This document shows, one piece after another, positions 1-10,657 of a DNA stretch of 64,000 nucleotides. The translations under genes and the position numbers were made by a program. The notes under the pieces are model-generated. The model ran no database searches. It was not told where the DNA came from and worked only from the letters and a program-made list of their open reading frames with translations. Where the stretch lies: NCBI GenBank assembly GCA_028023455.1, contig JAQFVV010000503.1:1-64000 (forward strand). Direction: 5' to 3'. This DNA comes from Epiperipatus broadwayi (taxonomy: Eukaryota > Onychophora > Udeonychophora > Euonychophora > Peripatidae). Each line of letters opens with the position of its first letter. Positions within the stretch are counted from its first letter, which is position 1.

Positions 1-3000
1 TATGTTAATGTGCTTTAAATTATATGTAAATAAATGTAAAGTCCTGTCAGCTCTGTTCATCAAATTCAATATGTTTTTACTATGGATGCTGAAATACATG
101 AACAAAATGACAAATAAGTCTGCAGTTTATAAACATTTTAATAAAATAAAACTGATTATGTTTTGATTAACACGTTTTTATTTTGTAATAGGCTAATTTA
201 TACTAAAGATGTTATCAAATTAATCATTTAAATTTGAATTGATTTGCTATTAATATTTGTGTGGATTATTGGAACTACTTGATACAGTTGATAAAAAAAA
301 TTCCTAAAATGCATATGCATTGCAGTAATTTGCCATAAAGTAGCAGCCATAGTAACAACATATAACCATAATGTTTAGGGCTGACCGTCTTTTCACATTT
401 ATTTACATTGCGCAAATGATAAATTATATTCATGAATTACAATTATCAAATCATGATCAATTATCTAAATTAATTACATTTAAAAATATTATGAAAAATT
501 AGATACTTAAAATTTTATTGTGATAAAAAAATTTTGACTGTCTCAATGATTAAAGAAAGATTAGACATAAATATCACTTTATAAGACAAAATAGATCGGC
601 TGCAAAAGAAACTTTTAATAAGATGCAAGAATTGTATAATCTGGAGGTAAGAATAAGCATAATGATTTACATACTGTTTAGTATTTAGAATAAAATAGAA
701 TTATATACGTGGTACATCCAATAAATTAGTATTTACAGTAGTAATATTGAAAACATTTACAAAATATCCTATTATTTGTGAGGATATGCCGAAAAGAATT
801 TGTAATTATAATGAAATAAAATCCATGTATAAGTAAATAAAAGATATATAACAACAAATAATTATACTATATAATAATGAGTGGTAAATTAATATCTCAG
901 AGAAGACGAAATTGTTGGATGTTATAAGTTTAAATATGTTTATTAAATTATTAGCACCAAATTTGTTTTGATGGTTTCATATCGTACTCTTAATTATTCA
1001 GCTGAAAAAAAAATTCCTGCTGATTTGAATACCATTTGTTCTCTGGTTCATTACTTATTTATATTCTATAATGAGCCATGCATTTATAACACATTATTTT
1101 AACACAACTTGTGTGAAGAGTAAAACAATTGAAAACAAAAAATCAAAGAGATGTGGTTTATTATAAAAAATGAATATGTAATGAATAAAAGAACAAATAC
1201 TATTCAAATCAACCAAAAATCTTTTTGTCAGCAAAATCAAAAGCATCGAAAGAAAACCTGGTGTTAATATTTTAATGAACATATTTAAATTCTGACTTAG
1301 TATTTCTGACATTAGTATTAATATGGCAAGATTTTATATACCGTTTTAAAATAGTAAAGAGAAAATTAATAAAATACAGAAAGCAAAATCAATTGTGAAA
1401 CTTGAGATTAAAAATATATGAAGCTATGACAGAGTAGTTAGAAGTAATAAAAAAAAGTAAAGGAATCGTAAATAAAATTCATAGTTTATTTAATTTACAG
1501 CAAACTAAACACAACGTAGGAGTGAAGTAAAATTTAATAGAAAAATGGAAAGATATTAGTGTAAAGAAGGGGCATTGAAAAAAAAAAAAATAGAAAATAT
1601 TTAAGAATTATAAATATAGTACAAATTTATATACAGTATATTATTTTTTTAAAAATATATAACAAATACTGTTGGAATAAATTGCACCAATTATTACTAA
1701 CTGGAATAAAAATTGTGAAACATGGATAATTAAATTCCAATTGACTTCCTAAAGGCTATACTGTAAAGGTATTAAGAGAATTAAATTATATTTATGACTT
1801 AAATGATAACAGAGGGTGGCCAATAGAATTGTTATCAAAAGTATGATTCCATTTTTTTTAAAAAATAATTAGTATAAAATAACAGGATTTTATAAGTAGC
1901 TTAATCTTTCCAAGTTTTAAATAGATCACACACACACTCAGCAAAACAGTTTACATTTATAAAGAATAAGAAGATAAAATATACTATTGAAATGTGGTTT
2001 AGACATATATTTTAAAAACATTAGTACTTTTTTTTTATAAAACTTGAAAAGGCATTTAGTTGGTTATTTTTGTTGAATATGCTGAGGATAAGTGAAAATA
2101 TGCATAATTAATTACGTTCTTTTAACGAAAAAACAAACCTAAAAAAATGTAAGGCATGTGTTTCTTTTATAATTAATTAATTAATATATATTTAAGTACA
2201 TTGTTAAATAAATATTATTACGATAAGAATATAATTAGCATCAAAGATATAACAGTAATTATATTGTTTTCAAAGAATGAATAAAAGAAATTATGACATT
2301 AGTGAAGAAACAATACAGATTTTGAAAATTTTTGTTATAAAAATATTTTTTTGGTTATTCTAAAATTAATGAAATTCATATCTGTCAGAAAGAAACTTTT
2401 TATAATTAAATAGTTAAAAAAATCACTTTGTTTTGTTTTTAATAATATTGCAAGAAATGTTGGTTTATTTAATTTTGGTATAATTGACAAATTACAAACA
2501 TTAATCTTGTAAAATGTAAAAGTAGTTCATTAGTAATGTTTATGTAATAGTATAAATCTAAATATTACATTTATTATATTTTAGTTATTCTATTTAACAA
2601 ATTAGTGATTATTCTTAAAGTCTCTAAAATAACTGTGATTACTAAAAGAGTTTAATAACTTAATGTTTTATCTTGTTTGTTTTATCATAGATTTAATTAT
2701 ATGCTACATAAGGTTAAAAGTTTCCTACCAACTTCTAGCTAAGGAAAGTAAAATCTAACCTTTGTCAATTGATTGAAACTTTTATTTATATTGTATCACA
2801 TTGACACTCAAATTTAATTTAATCTTGTAAGCAATTATGTTTGTTTTGATGTGATAAATTTTTTAATCTATAAAATTAATCAATTGATAAAAACTGTTTT
2901 TTTTATTCTGTCATTATACTGTTTCAACATTGGATAATAATTTAAACAAACTAATTATATAATTATTTTAATGTCCAACTTTTTTATCATTATTTATACT

Positions 3001-4258
3001 GCTTTAATATCTACTTTTTATTTTTGCTGAAGCAGCAATCTTCTTTTTTTATTTTAAGCATAAAAATTAAATTAATTTTTATAATAAACAGATGATAAGA
3101 TAGATTATTTTTATTAAAAAAATGCAATTTTATTTAGTCACTATAATTAATATTAATCTCAATTTTTCAAATATATAATTATATACGTATATAATTTTAG
3201 TATCACATTATGTATAAACACACATTTTTTTAAATAACAGATGTGGAATGGTTTGAATTATAATACTTAAATGACTCATGTAGCTAAAGTATGCAGAATT
3301 CTAGAAATAATTATTAAATTGTATTTGTCTATTTCTAATAAGTTTCTATTCTATCATTTTTATAATTATTCATTATATTAAATTATTAAAATGTTACAAA
3401 TAGATAAATTTCCACCATTTAAATATTGTATTTGAAGTGGTAACAGGTCTTAATAAAGTATACCAATGTTTCAAATAAAATTTTTAAATCATTAAAAGTT
3501 TGTACTCTGACTTAGAGTCTTGTAAAAGATTTTTTATTGTTGTTTTCTTAAAGCAGGTTGTTAAAGTTGTGTTTTCTTAAATACGAGTTTTGAAAACTGA
3601 TTACAAAAATATTTTTTTACAAACACCAAAAATTGTGTGTGTGTGTGTGTGTGTTGCATTCAGTAATATAAATAAAAAAAATGATTAGAGTTGTTCAGTA
3701 TTTACTTTTAATAAATACTTAACTTTTGTAAGTAATCATTTATCACTAACTTTCAAAGGCTAACTATAACTTTTTTTTTGCAAAAATTTATCAGTTGCAA
3801 AGCTTCAAGAAAAAGTTTTTTTTTTTTTCAAATTCTTATAAAGCAATAACAATTGCTCAACTACTAAAAAAAGAACAGAATTTCTTTACAAGGCAGAGTT
3901 TTCACAATAACCTTGGCAAAAATATTTTTTATATCACTGTTTTTAAATTATATCGTTGGCTGAAGGTAAACACATACATATATTCAAATAATATTTACAT
4001 AAATGACTTTTTCTGATGAAACATTTTATTTTTTAATGCAAGCAAAAAAAAATATCAGCAAAAGACTACTATAAATCGCTTTGTTTAAATCTTAAATGAA
4101 ATAACAAAAATATTTTTGCTTTATACTACTAAAATCCATTTATAAAATGTGTAGATAATGTGCAGTCTTTTAAATACTATTAATAAGTAGATTCAAAAAT
4201 GTTATTAATTTTAATCTTCATGTGGGTGCACAGTATATATATATAATTTTAGTTCTAA

Positions 4259-4261
<3 letters not shown>
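1..4261. other. AT-rich stretch without a recognisable gene
   Basis: Very AT-rich DNA on both strands. The few open frames are under 80 codons, low in complexity (Phe, Ile, Lys, Asn rich) and resemble nothing I know. A short (GT)n run lies near 3636-3655. No tRNA, splice-bounded exon or transposon terminus was recognised. It could be intronic or intergenic. Confidence 0.6.

Positions 4262-4348
<87 letters not shown>
4262..4348. repeat. (TA)n microsatellite
   Basis: About 87 bases of uninterrupted TA dinucleotide repeat. Confidence 0.97.
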
Positions 4349-4349
<1 letters not shown>

Positions 4350-5073
4350 ATGATTTAAAAGTAGTGATTCTTCAGGAAGGTTTTTCTTCTACAAGGGAGA
4401 GGAAATAAAATGAGAGTTATTTTATTTTTAAATTCAAGACCTTAGAACCACATGGATTGAATTTGAACACTGGAACTATTACATCTCTGGGTTACCTGGT
4501 CTCCTAAATGATTTCTATATGTGTGTTTTTTATGTGAAAATTTTCTTATATGAGGTTTTTTATGTAAAGATTGGTTACATGGATGTTTAATATCTGTGTT
4601 TAATTGGTTTATAGATAAATAATTAGTTATAAATTATTGTACTTTGCACTAACTATAATTTTTGATTAAAATGTATAAATATTTTAGTTTTTAATGAATA
4701 TTAATGTGAGCACAGCTATTTTTTGTATGTGAGCATAGTTTAATTTTTCTATGTATGCACATATGTATATTTTAATTTTTAATTTTGGATTTTTTATTTT
4801 TATATTTTAATTTAAATAGAATTTAAGCTTGATTAGGAGGGAATGTAGTTTGTTTTTTTTTTTGTTTGAATTTTGTCATTGATTGGGTAGATATTCTGTG
4901 TTGGATTTTGTGACCAATCAGGGGGGTTTTGTTAAAATTTTTAATCTTTTACCAAATCTGTAATTTTTGATTATCGCCATTTTACTGTGTATTTTTTTTC
5001 TTTCTGATGAAAACCAGTCCTCTGGTTGAAATATAATATTATTTATTGGATTTATAAGTCTTTTTTTTTTGTT
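4349..5073. other. AT-rich spacer, no gene seen
   Basis: No coding or structured element is supported. A patch at 4370-4500 is less AT-rich and may be a worn short interspersed repeat, but no promoter boxes or ends could be defined. Confidence 0.5.
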
Positions 5074-5135
<62 letters not shown>

Positions 5136-5574
5136 ATCAAAACTACCCCAAATCCAAAATTAAACCAGACCAGCATAAAAATAAAATTAAAACACAACCA
5201 AAGGTTTCACTGCTACAAGCAGACTTCTCAAGTGTAAAGAACTACAAAAACTACACAATATATATAATATTAAAAACTACCCACAAATCCATTTACTTCC
5301 CATCCACCCTTAATATTAAAAGAACTCTTAAATAAGTTAATTGCTTCAGAATAATAAATTTTCAATAATAAAGACTCTTTAATTCTTCTTTTGATTTCAT
5401 TTCTCTCAAAAAAGACAACCTTAGCTTCATCAAAATCAATAGTGTGGCCTGTATCTTTTTCATGGACATACAAAGCAGAAATAAGATATCTATTTTTAAC
5501 TCTATTTTATGAACCTTTATTCTTTCATTTAAACTCAAACTACTCTGACCTATGTAAACCTTCTTAAAACTCAT
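5136..5574 (-). mobile_element. Inverted 3'-end fragment of Penelope-like element, copy 1
   Basis: Read on the minus strand, this segment carries the C-terminal part of a GIY-YIG endonuclease (KKVYIGQSSLSLNER at the broken end, then the conserved ...GGWEVNGFVGSF tail), the stop codon, and the 3' untranslated tail. It is almost the reverse complement of 6685-7160 in the adjoining plus-strand copy. The frame is shifted once, so the protein is split between two frames. It abuts the plus-strand copy at about 5570-5575, where the minus-strand GIY-YIG frame runs directly into the plus-strand RT motif HKDGFPL. Penelope-like elements are known to carry partial inverted copies of their own end at the 5' side, and this fits. 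The other copy of the family at 30-32.7 kb has the same arrangement. Confidence 0.85.
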
Positions 5575-5578
5575 AAAG

Positions 5579-6599
5579 ATGGTTTTCCTTTAAGATTTAT
5601 TTTTGATTTTACAAGTAGTGTTGTAGAGAGTATTTCTAGATTCTTGAATATTTTTTTAAAACAATTTGTTGATTTTGGTCAATACACAGTTTATTCTTCT
5701 TTTGAGGCTTTTGATAAGATTAATAATTTTAAAATGGAAAGTAATTGGGTGTTTGGAAGTTTAGATATGTAAAATATGTATCAGTCTGTTAATAGGTTAA
5801 GCAGTATTGATGTTCTTTTGTAGGTATTGATTAAGAAAAGTTCTTTATCAAAAAATAAAATTAAGGTAATTAAAGATTTGCTTTTGTTATTGGAAGATTC
5901 TATATATTTTACTTATAAAGGTAATTTTTATAAGATTAAGGAAGGGTGGATAATAGGTTATATTATTTCTCCTTTAGTATGTTCAGTTTATATTAGTTAT
6001 TTGGAAGAGGAAATTATTATTAAAAATAATTGTTTATATTTAAAGTTATCTTGTTAGATATGTGAATGAATGTTTGTTTGTAGTTGAGAATGATAACTTG
6101 AAGGAATTGGTAAATGAGTTTAATTGTTTTGATCCTTCTATAAGATATGGTAGAAGGAGGGGGGTTAGATTTTGCTAAGCTAAAATTTTTAGATCTTTTG
6201 GTGATTAGAAATGTAGAAACTAATTGTTTATTGTGCAGTCATTTAGTTAAAAGTAAAGAATTAAGATCTATAATTAAACCTGATAGCTATCAGTCTGTAT
6301 CTCATAAAGTAGCTGCTTTAAGGAATTATTGTCATAGGAATATTAAATTAAATAATTCTACTGGGGTAGCTTTGTTTCAGAAATATCAATTTTATAAAAA
6401 TTACTTGAGTGTTGGATACTCTGAAAAATTTGTTAAATGTATTTTATTTAATAATTATATTTGTAAGGATGTAAAGGTTAAAGGAAAATATGATTTTATT
6501 TCTTTGCTGTTTAAATTGTTTTCATATAAAATTGTGTGTAGAAATAGTAAATTGTTTGGAAATCAAAAAAAATTCCTTGGAAAAGGGGTGTTACATTGA
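5579..6599 (+). pseudogene. Penelope-like reverse transcriptase, broken
   Basis: This encodes most of the palm and thumb of a Penelope-type RT. It opens with the HKDGFPL motif (about 5575-5595). A GNFYKIKEGWIIGYIISPLV segment corresponds to the substrate-binding motif, and the C-terminal part LKFLDLLVIRNVETN... to VGYSEKF runs over 6147-6599. Damage compared with the 30-kb copy: stop codons near 5770 and 5820; a frameshift near 6045-6055; the catalytic box YVDD replaced by YVNE near 6058-6072; a two-base loss near 6145; and an extra A in an A8 run at 6565-6572 that cuts the endonuclease off in frame. The protein is certainly inactive. An active element would use this RT for target-primed insertion in the nucleus. 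Confidence 0.85.
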
Positions 6600-6971
6600 A
6601 TAATTTATTAAATAATACAAAAGAAGTTTTTGATAGGAAGACTATTCCTGGTGTAGTATATTTTATCCCTTGTTTATTTTGTAAGAAGGTTTACATAGGT
6701 CAGAGTAGTTTGAGTTTAAATGAAAGAATAAAGGTTCATAAAAGTAGAGTTAAAAATAGATATCTTAGTTCTGCTTTGTATGTCCATGAAAAAGATACAG
6801 GCCACACTATTGATTTTGATGAAGCTACGGTTGTCTTCTTTGAGAGAAATGAAATCAAAAGAAGAATTAAAGAGTCTTTATTATTGAAAATTTATTATTC
6901 TGAAGCAATTAACTTATTTAAGAGTTCTTTTAATATTAAGGGTGGATGGGAAGTGAATGGATTTGTGGGTA

Positions 6972-6979
<8 letters not shown>
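6596..6979 (+). pseudogene. GIY-YIG endonuclease domain of Penelope-like element
   Basis: A 127-codon open frame with the GIY-YIG hallmarks: VVYFIPC, then KKVYIGQSS followed by an Arg/His-rich LNERIKVHKSR helix, and a conserved acidic/His region (HEKDTGHTIDFDE). A Cys-x-x-Cys pair (CLFC) sits between the GIY and YIG strands, as is usual in Penelope-like elements. The domain should be fused to the RT. Here it is out of frame with it because of the A-run insertion at 6565-6572, so the Met at 6596 is an artefact of that break and not a true start. The C-terminus ...NGFVGSF is shared with the other copies. The domain itself has no stop codon, so the RT frame decayed first or by chance. Confidence 0.85.

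Positions 6980-6980
<1 letters not shown>

Positions 6981-7039
<59 letters not shown>
6981..7039. repeat. (TA)n microsatellite inside Penelope 3' region
   Basis: About 59 bases of TA between the stop codon and the conserved tail TGTGTAGTTTTTG. Only short TA stretches occur at the matching point in the inverted fragment (about 5260) and in the 30-kb copy (about 30105). Confidence 0.95.
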
Positions 7040-7041
<2 letters not shown>

Positions 7042-7140
7042 GTAGTTTTTGTAGTTCTTTACACTTGAGAAGTTTGCTTGTAGCAGTGAAACCTTAGGTT
7101 GTGTTTTAATTTTATTTTTATGCTGGTCTGGTTTAATTTT
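7040..7140 (+). other. Penelope tail with hammerhead-like hairpin remnant
   Basis: The tail contains a stem CTGC / GCAG with a five-base loop, followed at once by TGAAACC, and preceded by ACTTGAGAAGT. Penelope-like elements are known to carry hammerhead ribozymes in this region, with the order CTGATGA, stem II, GAAA. The hairpin and GAAA are in place, but the CTGATGA half is not. The same arrangement recurs near 5205-5235, 30055-30080 and 32645-32675. This is a likely degenerate or diverged ribozyme and is not predicted to cleave. Confidence 0.4.
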
Positions 7141-7192
7141 GGATTTGGGGTAGTTTTGATTTTATATTGACTAGTTTAGCTTTATGATTGTA

Positions 7193-7196
<4 letters not shown>

Positions 7197-7223
<27 letters not shown>

Positions 7224-7254
7224 GATAAAATATATATATATATATATATATGTC

Positions 7255-7291
<37 letters not shown>
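7197..7291. repeat. Clustered (TA)n arrays with a 14-bp inverted repeat
   Basis: Three TA arrays are separated by short spacers. TGTCCCATATA at about 7251 and TATAATGGGACA at about 7290 are near-complementary, so the last array forms the loop of a hairpin. Confidence 0.85.
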
Positions 7292-7296
<5 letters not shown>

Positions 7297-7541
7297 GGGA
7301 CAGCCTATTTGATAGCCTTAGTTGAGGCACCAAATATAACGGAATGACATTTAATCATCCCAGTTGATGTATTAATTGTAATATAATCAATTATATTTAA
7401 TGTTTAGAAATCATTAACTTAATGCTTCATAGTTAGGTTCGCCAAATATAACAGAATGGATTATATTTAAAATCTAAGTTGGTCTTGTTAAATATAAAGA
7501 GATGATTAAATTCCTTAGAAAGAGGATACGCATTTCACTAC

Positions 7542-7546
7542 AATCG
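7542..7546. repeat. Target site duplication AATCG, left
   Basis: AATCG precedes the left LTR here and follows the right LTR at 11853-11857. A 5-bp duplication is normal for Ty3/gypsy integrase. Confidence 0.85.
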
Positions 7547-7743
7547 TGTAGTGTTTTAGTCTCTAGAATAACAAACCAGCTAAAAACTTGTTATGATTTT
7601 AAGAACGAATTAGCACTATCAAAAAGTATTTGTTTACTAGTTACGGTTACCATTCATACCGCAGACAATAATAGTCTAGTTCCGCAGTCATTCCTTGAAT
7701 GACGTCATGATAGAAAAATCATCATGGATCGTAAGACATCACA
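7547..7743 (-). repeat. 3' LTR (197 bp)
   Basis: It begins TGTGATGTC and ends CACTACA on the minus strand, giving TG...CA ends. It matches the LTR at 11656-11852 over its full length with about three substitutions (near the TGTAG end, at AGCACTAT versus AGCGCTAT, and at GATCGTAAG versus GATCATAAG). That points to a fairly recent insertion. Confidence 0.93.
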
Positions 7744-7757
7744 CTCCTTCCCCCTTA
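7744..7757 (-). other. Polypurine tract next to 3' LTR
   Basis: TAAGGGGGAAGGAG on the minus strand directly abuts the LTR. This is the expected plus-strand primer. The same tract is found at 10000-10013 on the plus strand, in the inverted block. Confidence 0.85.
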
Positions 7758-7884
7758 GTATGTAACATAATCCTTGAAATGCACTGGTGGACGGCGTTGA
7801 CATTGAGAGTGTTCTCTGTAAGCCTTTGGAGTTTTTCCATATTTCGATGACATATTAATTTGTGCATCTTCAACAATTGATCTA
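7757..7884 (-). pseudogene. Second copy of gypsy pol C-terminal tail
   Basis: On the minus strand this encodes TPKAYREHSQCQRRPPVHFK and then ends at the polypurine tract. It repeats the tail of the inverted pol at 9925-10002. Upstream of TPKAYREH the two tails differ (…EDAQINMSSKYGK here, …HPTSPIQ there), so the breakpoint copy came from a slightly different pol or a deletion took place. The junction with the plus-strand RT block lies near 7880-7890. Confidence 0.75.
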
Positions 7885-10002
7885 TGTTCAAAATTACGTA
7901 CTGTGTTTAAAAGGTTAGCAGACAGCGGATTGCAGGCCAATAAAGAAAAATGTGTATTTGGAGTAGATTCTGTGGAATTTCTGGGTTATACAATTGACTG
8001 TAAAGGCCTGCATCCATCTCCAAGTAAAACAACTGCAATTCAAAATGCTTGCTCTCCTAGGAACAAAATAGAACTGAAAGCATTTTTAGGTCTTATAAAT
8101 TTTTATAACAATTTCCTTCCAGATCGTGCAACAGTAGCTGAACCTTTACATCATTTATTACAGACAAATGCTACATGGACTTGGACACCACAACATGAAA
8201 AAGCCTTTCTTAAACTTAAAGAGGCATTGATGTCCAATAATGTTCTAGTTCCATTTGACCCTCACTAAAGCATTCTACTTACATGTGATGCTTCGCCTTA
8301 TGGAGTAGGTGCAGTACTAAGTATGCAATATCCTGATGGATCATCCGCTCCAGTTGCTTTTGCTTCACGGACATTGTCTAAGGCTGAACGAAACTATGCA
8401 CAAATTGATAAAGAAGCTTTGGCAATAATATTTGGCGTGAAACGTTTTCATCATTTCCTATTCGGAATTAAATTTAACATTTGTACTGATCATCGTCCAC
8501 TGCTTGGCATTTTTACCTCGGATAAACCAACACCAATAATTTTATCACTCCGAATGCAAAGATGGACACACATCCTCAATGCATATTCTTTCAAACTGGA
8601 ATATAAACCAGGGGAAAAAGTTGCAAATGCAGACGCGTTGAGCAGATTTCCACTTCCATCAACCGAATGCGACAATCCAAACATGAATGGTGTCTTTTTC
8701 TTGGAGGAATTGGAAGATCCTCCTGTAACTGCTGAACAAGTTGCACATGCAACACAAAAAGACTTTTTGTTATCAAGAGTAAAGAACTATATTTTCACTG
8801 CCTGGCCAAGCAGAACCACAGACACTAAACTTCAACCTTTTCTTATAAGACGCAATGAGTTATCAACACACAAAAACTGTTTGCTTTGGGGGTCATGTGT
8901 AATTATTCCTTATTCTCTACAGAGAATTGTTCTTAATGAACTTCATTTGGGTCATTCTGGCATCGTGAGAACCAAAGCATTAGCAAGGTCATACGTATGG
9001 TGGCCATCAATGGATAGGGATATTGAGAATCTTGTGGGCAAATGCAAAAATTGTCAAGTCATAAGACATGCTTGCCCCCGTGCTCCAATTCACTCTTGGG
9101 AACCACCATCCACACCATGATCACGACTGCACGTAGATTTTGCAGGCCCAATTGATGGGCAAATGCTTTTTGTTGTTGTTGATGCCTATTCAAAATGGGT
9201 GGAAGTGCGCAGAATGCCTAAAACAACCTCAGTTGCAACAGTCACAGTACTACGAGAACTATTTTCTACCCATGGAATACCAGAGTGTGTAGTTTCGGAC
9301 AATGGACCCCAGTTTGTATCTTCAGATTTTTCTACTTTTTTTGCTAGTAATGGAATTCGCCATGCACGAATTGCACCTTACCACCCATCAAGTAATGGTC
9401 TTGCGGAGAGGGCTGTCCAGTCTGTGAAGGAGAGCCTAAAGTGTATTACTCGTGGAAATTGGGAGCAACGTATTGCCCGATACCTTTTGGCTCAGCACAT
9501 AACTCCATCTACAACTACAGGTTTGAGTCCAGCCGAAATGCTCTTTCATCGACGCCTTCGTACATGCCTAGACTTCCTTCATCCGGATAGAGCCCCAAAG
9601 TCAGCACCATACAAACATCATCGGTTACGTGAATTCCAACCAGATGACAAAGTATTTACACGAGCAGCAGGAAGGGGTTCTCCATGGATTCCTGCCATGG
9701 TAGAACAGCGTACAGGCCCTCTGTCATATGAAGTACGAACTGATCTGGGTTTACAACATAAGCACATTGATCAGTTGCACTCAAGAACAGTGGACACTCT
9801 TCCAACTGTCTCATCTCCTGCTGAGGAAACACCACTTGCCCAAAATTCTCTACCCAGTGTGAGATTGGAAAACACAAATAACCCGAGCTCAACACATTTC
9901 CATCCTACATCTCCAATTCAAACTCCAAAGGCTTACAGAGAACACTCTCAATGTCAACGCCGTCCACCAGTGCATTTCAAGGATTATGATATTACATACT
10001 AA
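7884..10002 (+). pseudogene. Inverted gypsy pol: RT end, RNase H, integrase
   Basis: One reading frame with only two stop codons (TAA at 8266-8268 and TGA at 9118-9120). It starts after the catalytic part of RT at LRTVFKRLADSGLQANKEKC, followed by VEFLGYTID and the RT connection. RNase H follows (LTCDASPYGVGAVLS, ASRTLSKAERNYAQIDKEA, CTDHRPLLGI, ending NADALSR). Integrase has a zinc-binding His/Cys region (HLGHSGI...CKNC), a catalytic core with Asp in LHVDFAGP, Asp in VVSDNGPQF and Glu in SSNGLAERAVQ, and a C-terminal domain rich in basic residues. The second stop lies where the family normally has Trp before SRLHVDF, consistent with a G-to-A change. The block runs opposite to gag and the LTRs. 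Confidence 0.92.
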
Positions 10003-10036
10003 GGGGGAAGGAGTGTGATGTCTTATGATCCATGAT
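10000..10036 (+). repeat. Polypurine tract plus 23 nt of LTR at the inversion breakpoint
   Basis: TAAGGGGGAAGGAG is followed by the first 23 bases of the LTR (TGTGATGTCTTATGATCCAT and on), on the plus strand. The match to the LTR stops after 10036. Minus-strand RT sequence begins at the next base. Confidence 0.88.
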
Positions 10037-10336
10037 AAATATTTTTGGTTTAAAATTTAGGGGTGTCCATACAGGGTTTTCCACTGGTTCAATGATCCCA
10101 TCATGGAGCAGAGTATCTAAAGCAACATCCACCTTAGGTTTCATAGCAAGTGGTAGTGGCCGGGCTCGTAGTCTGATTGGGGGAAATTTAGGATCAACTG
10201 GCAATGATACAGCTGGACCCTTGTAAGTTCCTATAGATGAGCTGAAAACTTGTGGAAATTCATTAATGATATCTTGAATAGATGGTTCAGTAATTAGATG
10301 GACTCCAGTTAGTGAATACCTAGAGGTGTGAACCAT
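10037..10336 (-). pseudogene. N-terminal part of gypsy RT
   Basis: On the minus strand this encodes the start of a Ty3/gypsy RT: EFPQVFSSSIGTYKGPAVSL, then RLRARPLPLAMKPKVDVALD and DGIIEPVENPVWTP. It breaks just before the block that would hold the LDL and catalytic YxDD motifs. Codons beyond 10037 run into the inverted LTR fragment and are not RT. The Met at 10336 is within the gag-pol polyprotein and is not a real start. Confidence 0.85.
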
Positions 10337-10439
10337 TTACATCCTAACAGGTTTGTACAGGGACTCTCTGTTATCGATAAACGTAGATGGCATGAATGTT
10401 CACCATATTGAACATGTACAACACAATATCCCTTGAATG

Positions 10440-10620
10440 ATATTGAGTGGTGCTGGAAATCTCATAATGTAATTGTTACTGGATGTAGTTCAGGTATTTT
10501 TCTGTTGCACAATTCAGATAGTGTGTCAGAAGATAAAATAGAATATTCTGATCCTGAGTCAATTTCCATTTTACATTCCTTGCCATTAATGTACACATGT
10601 GCGGAGGATTTAGGTGTTGA
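10440..10620 (-). pseudogene. Gypsy aspartic protease remnant
   Basis: Translating the minus strand between gag and RT gives INGKECKMEIDSGSEYSILS. This contains the Asp-Ser-Gly active site of a retropepsin (GACTCAGGA, reverse complement of 10552-10560). The frame is open only briefly: a TGA occurs after ...VTITL near 10470, and the join to the RT frame needs further shifts. The protease would cut the gag-pol polyprotein and is inactive here. Confidence 0.7.
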
Positions 10621-10657
10621 GGCATCATGGCGTATTTCATGGATCTGACTTACATCA

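Larger units (their letters stand above)
5575..7192 (+). mobile_element. Penelope-like retroelement, copy 1, 5'-truncated and decayed
   Basis: The body of the element begins within the reverse transcriptase at HKDGFPL, continues through RT and the GIY-YIG endonuclease, and ends in a tail that finishes ...GCTTTATGATTGTAA beside a TA repeat. The same tail ends the copy at 29946. A TA array at 6981-7039 lies inside the 3' untranslated part. In the other two occurrences of this region the array is only a few repeats long, so it expanded after insertion. The N-terminal RT domain seen in the 32-kb copy is missing here. Confidence 0.88.

Noticed and set aside
9656-9895. 79-codon minus-strand frame inside the gypsy integrase
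   Set aside because: It is the antisense shadow of the integrase frame, like those at 8490-8684, 8591-8776 and 10744-10983.
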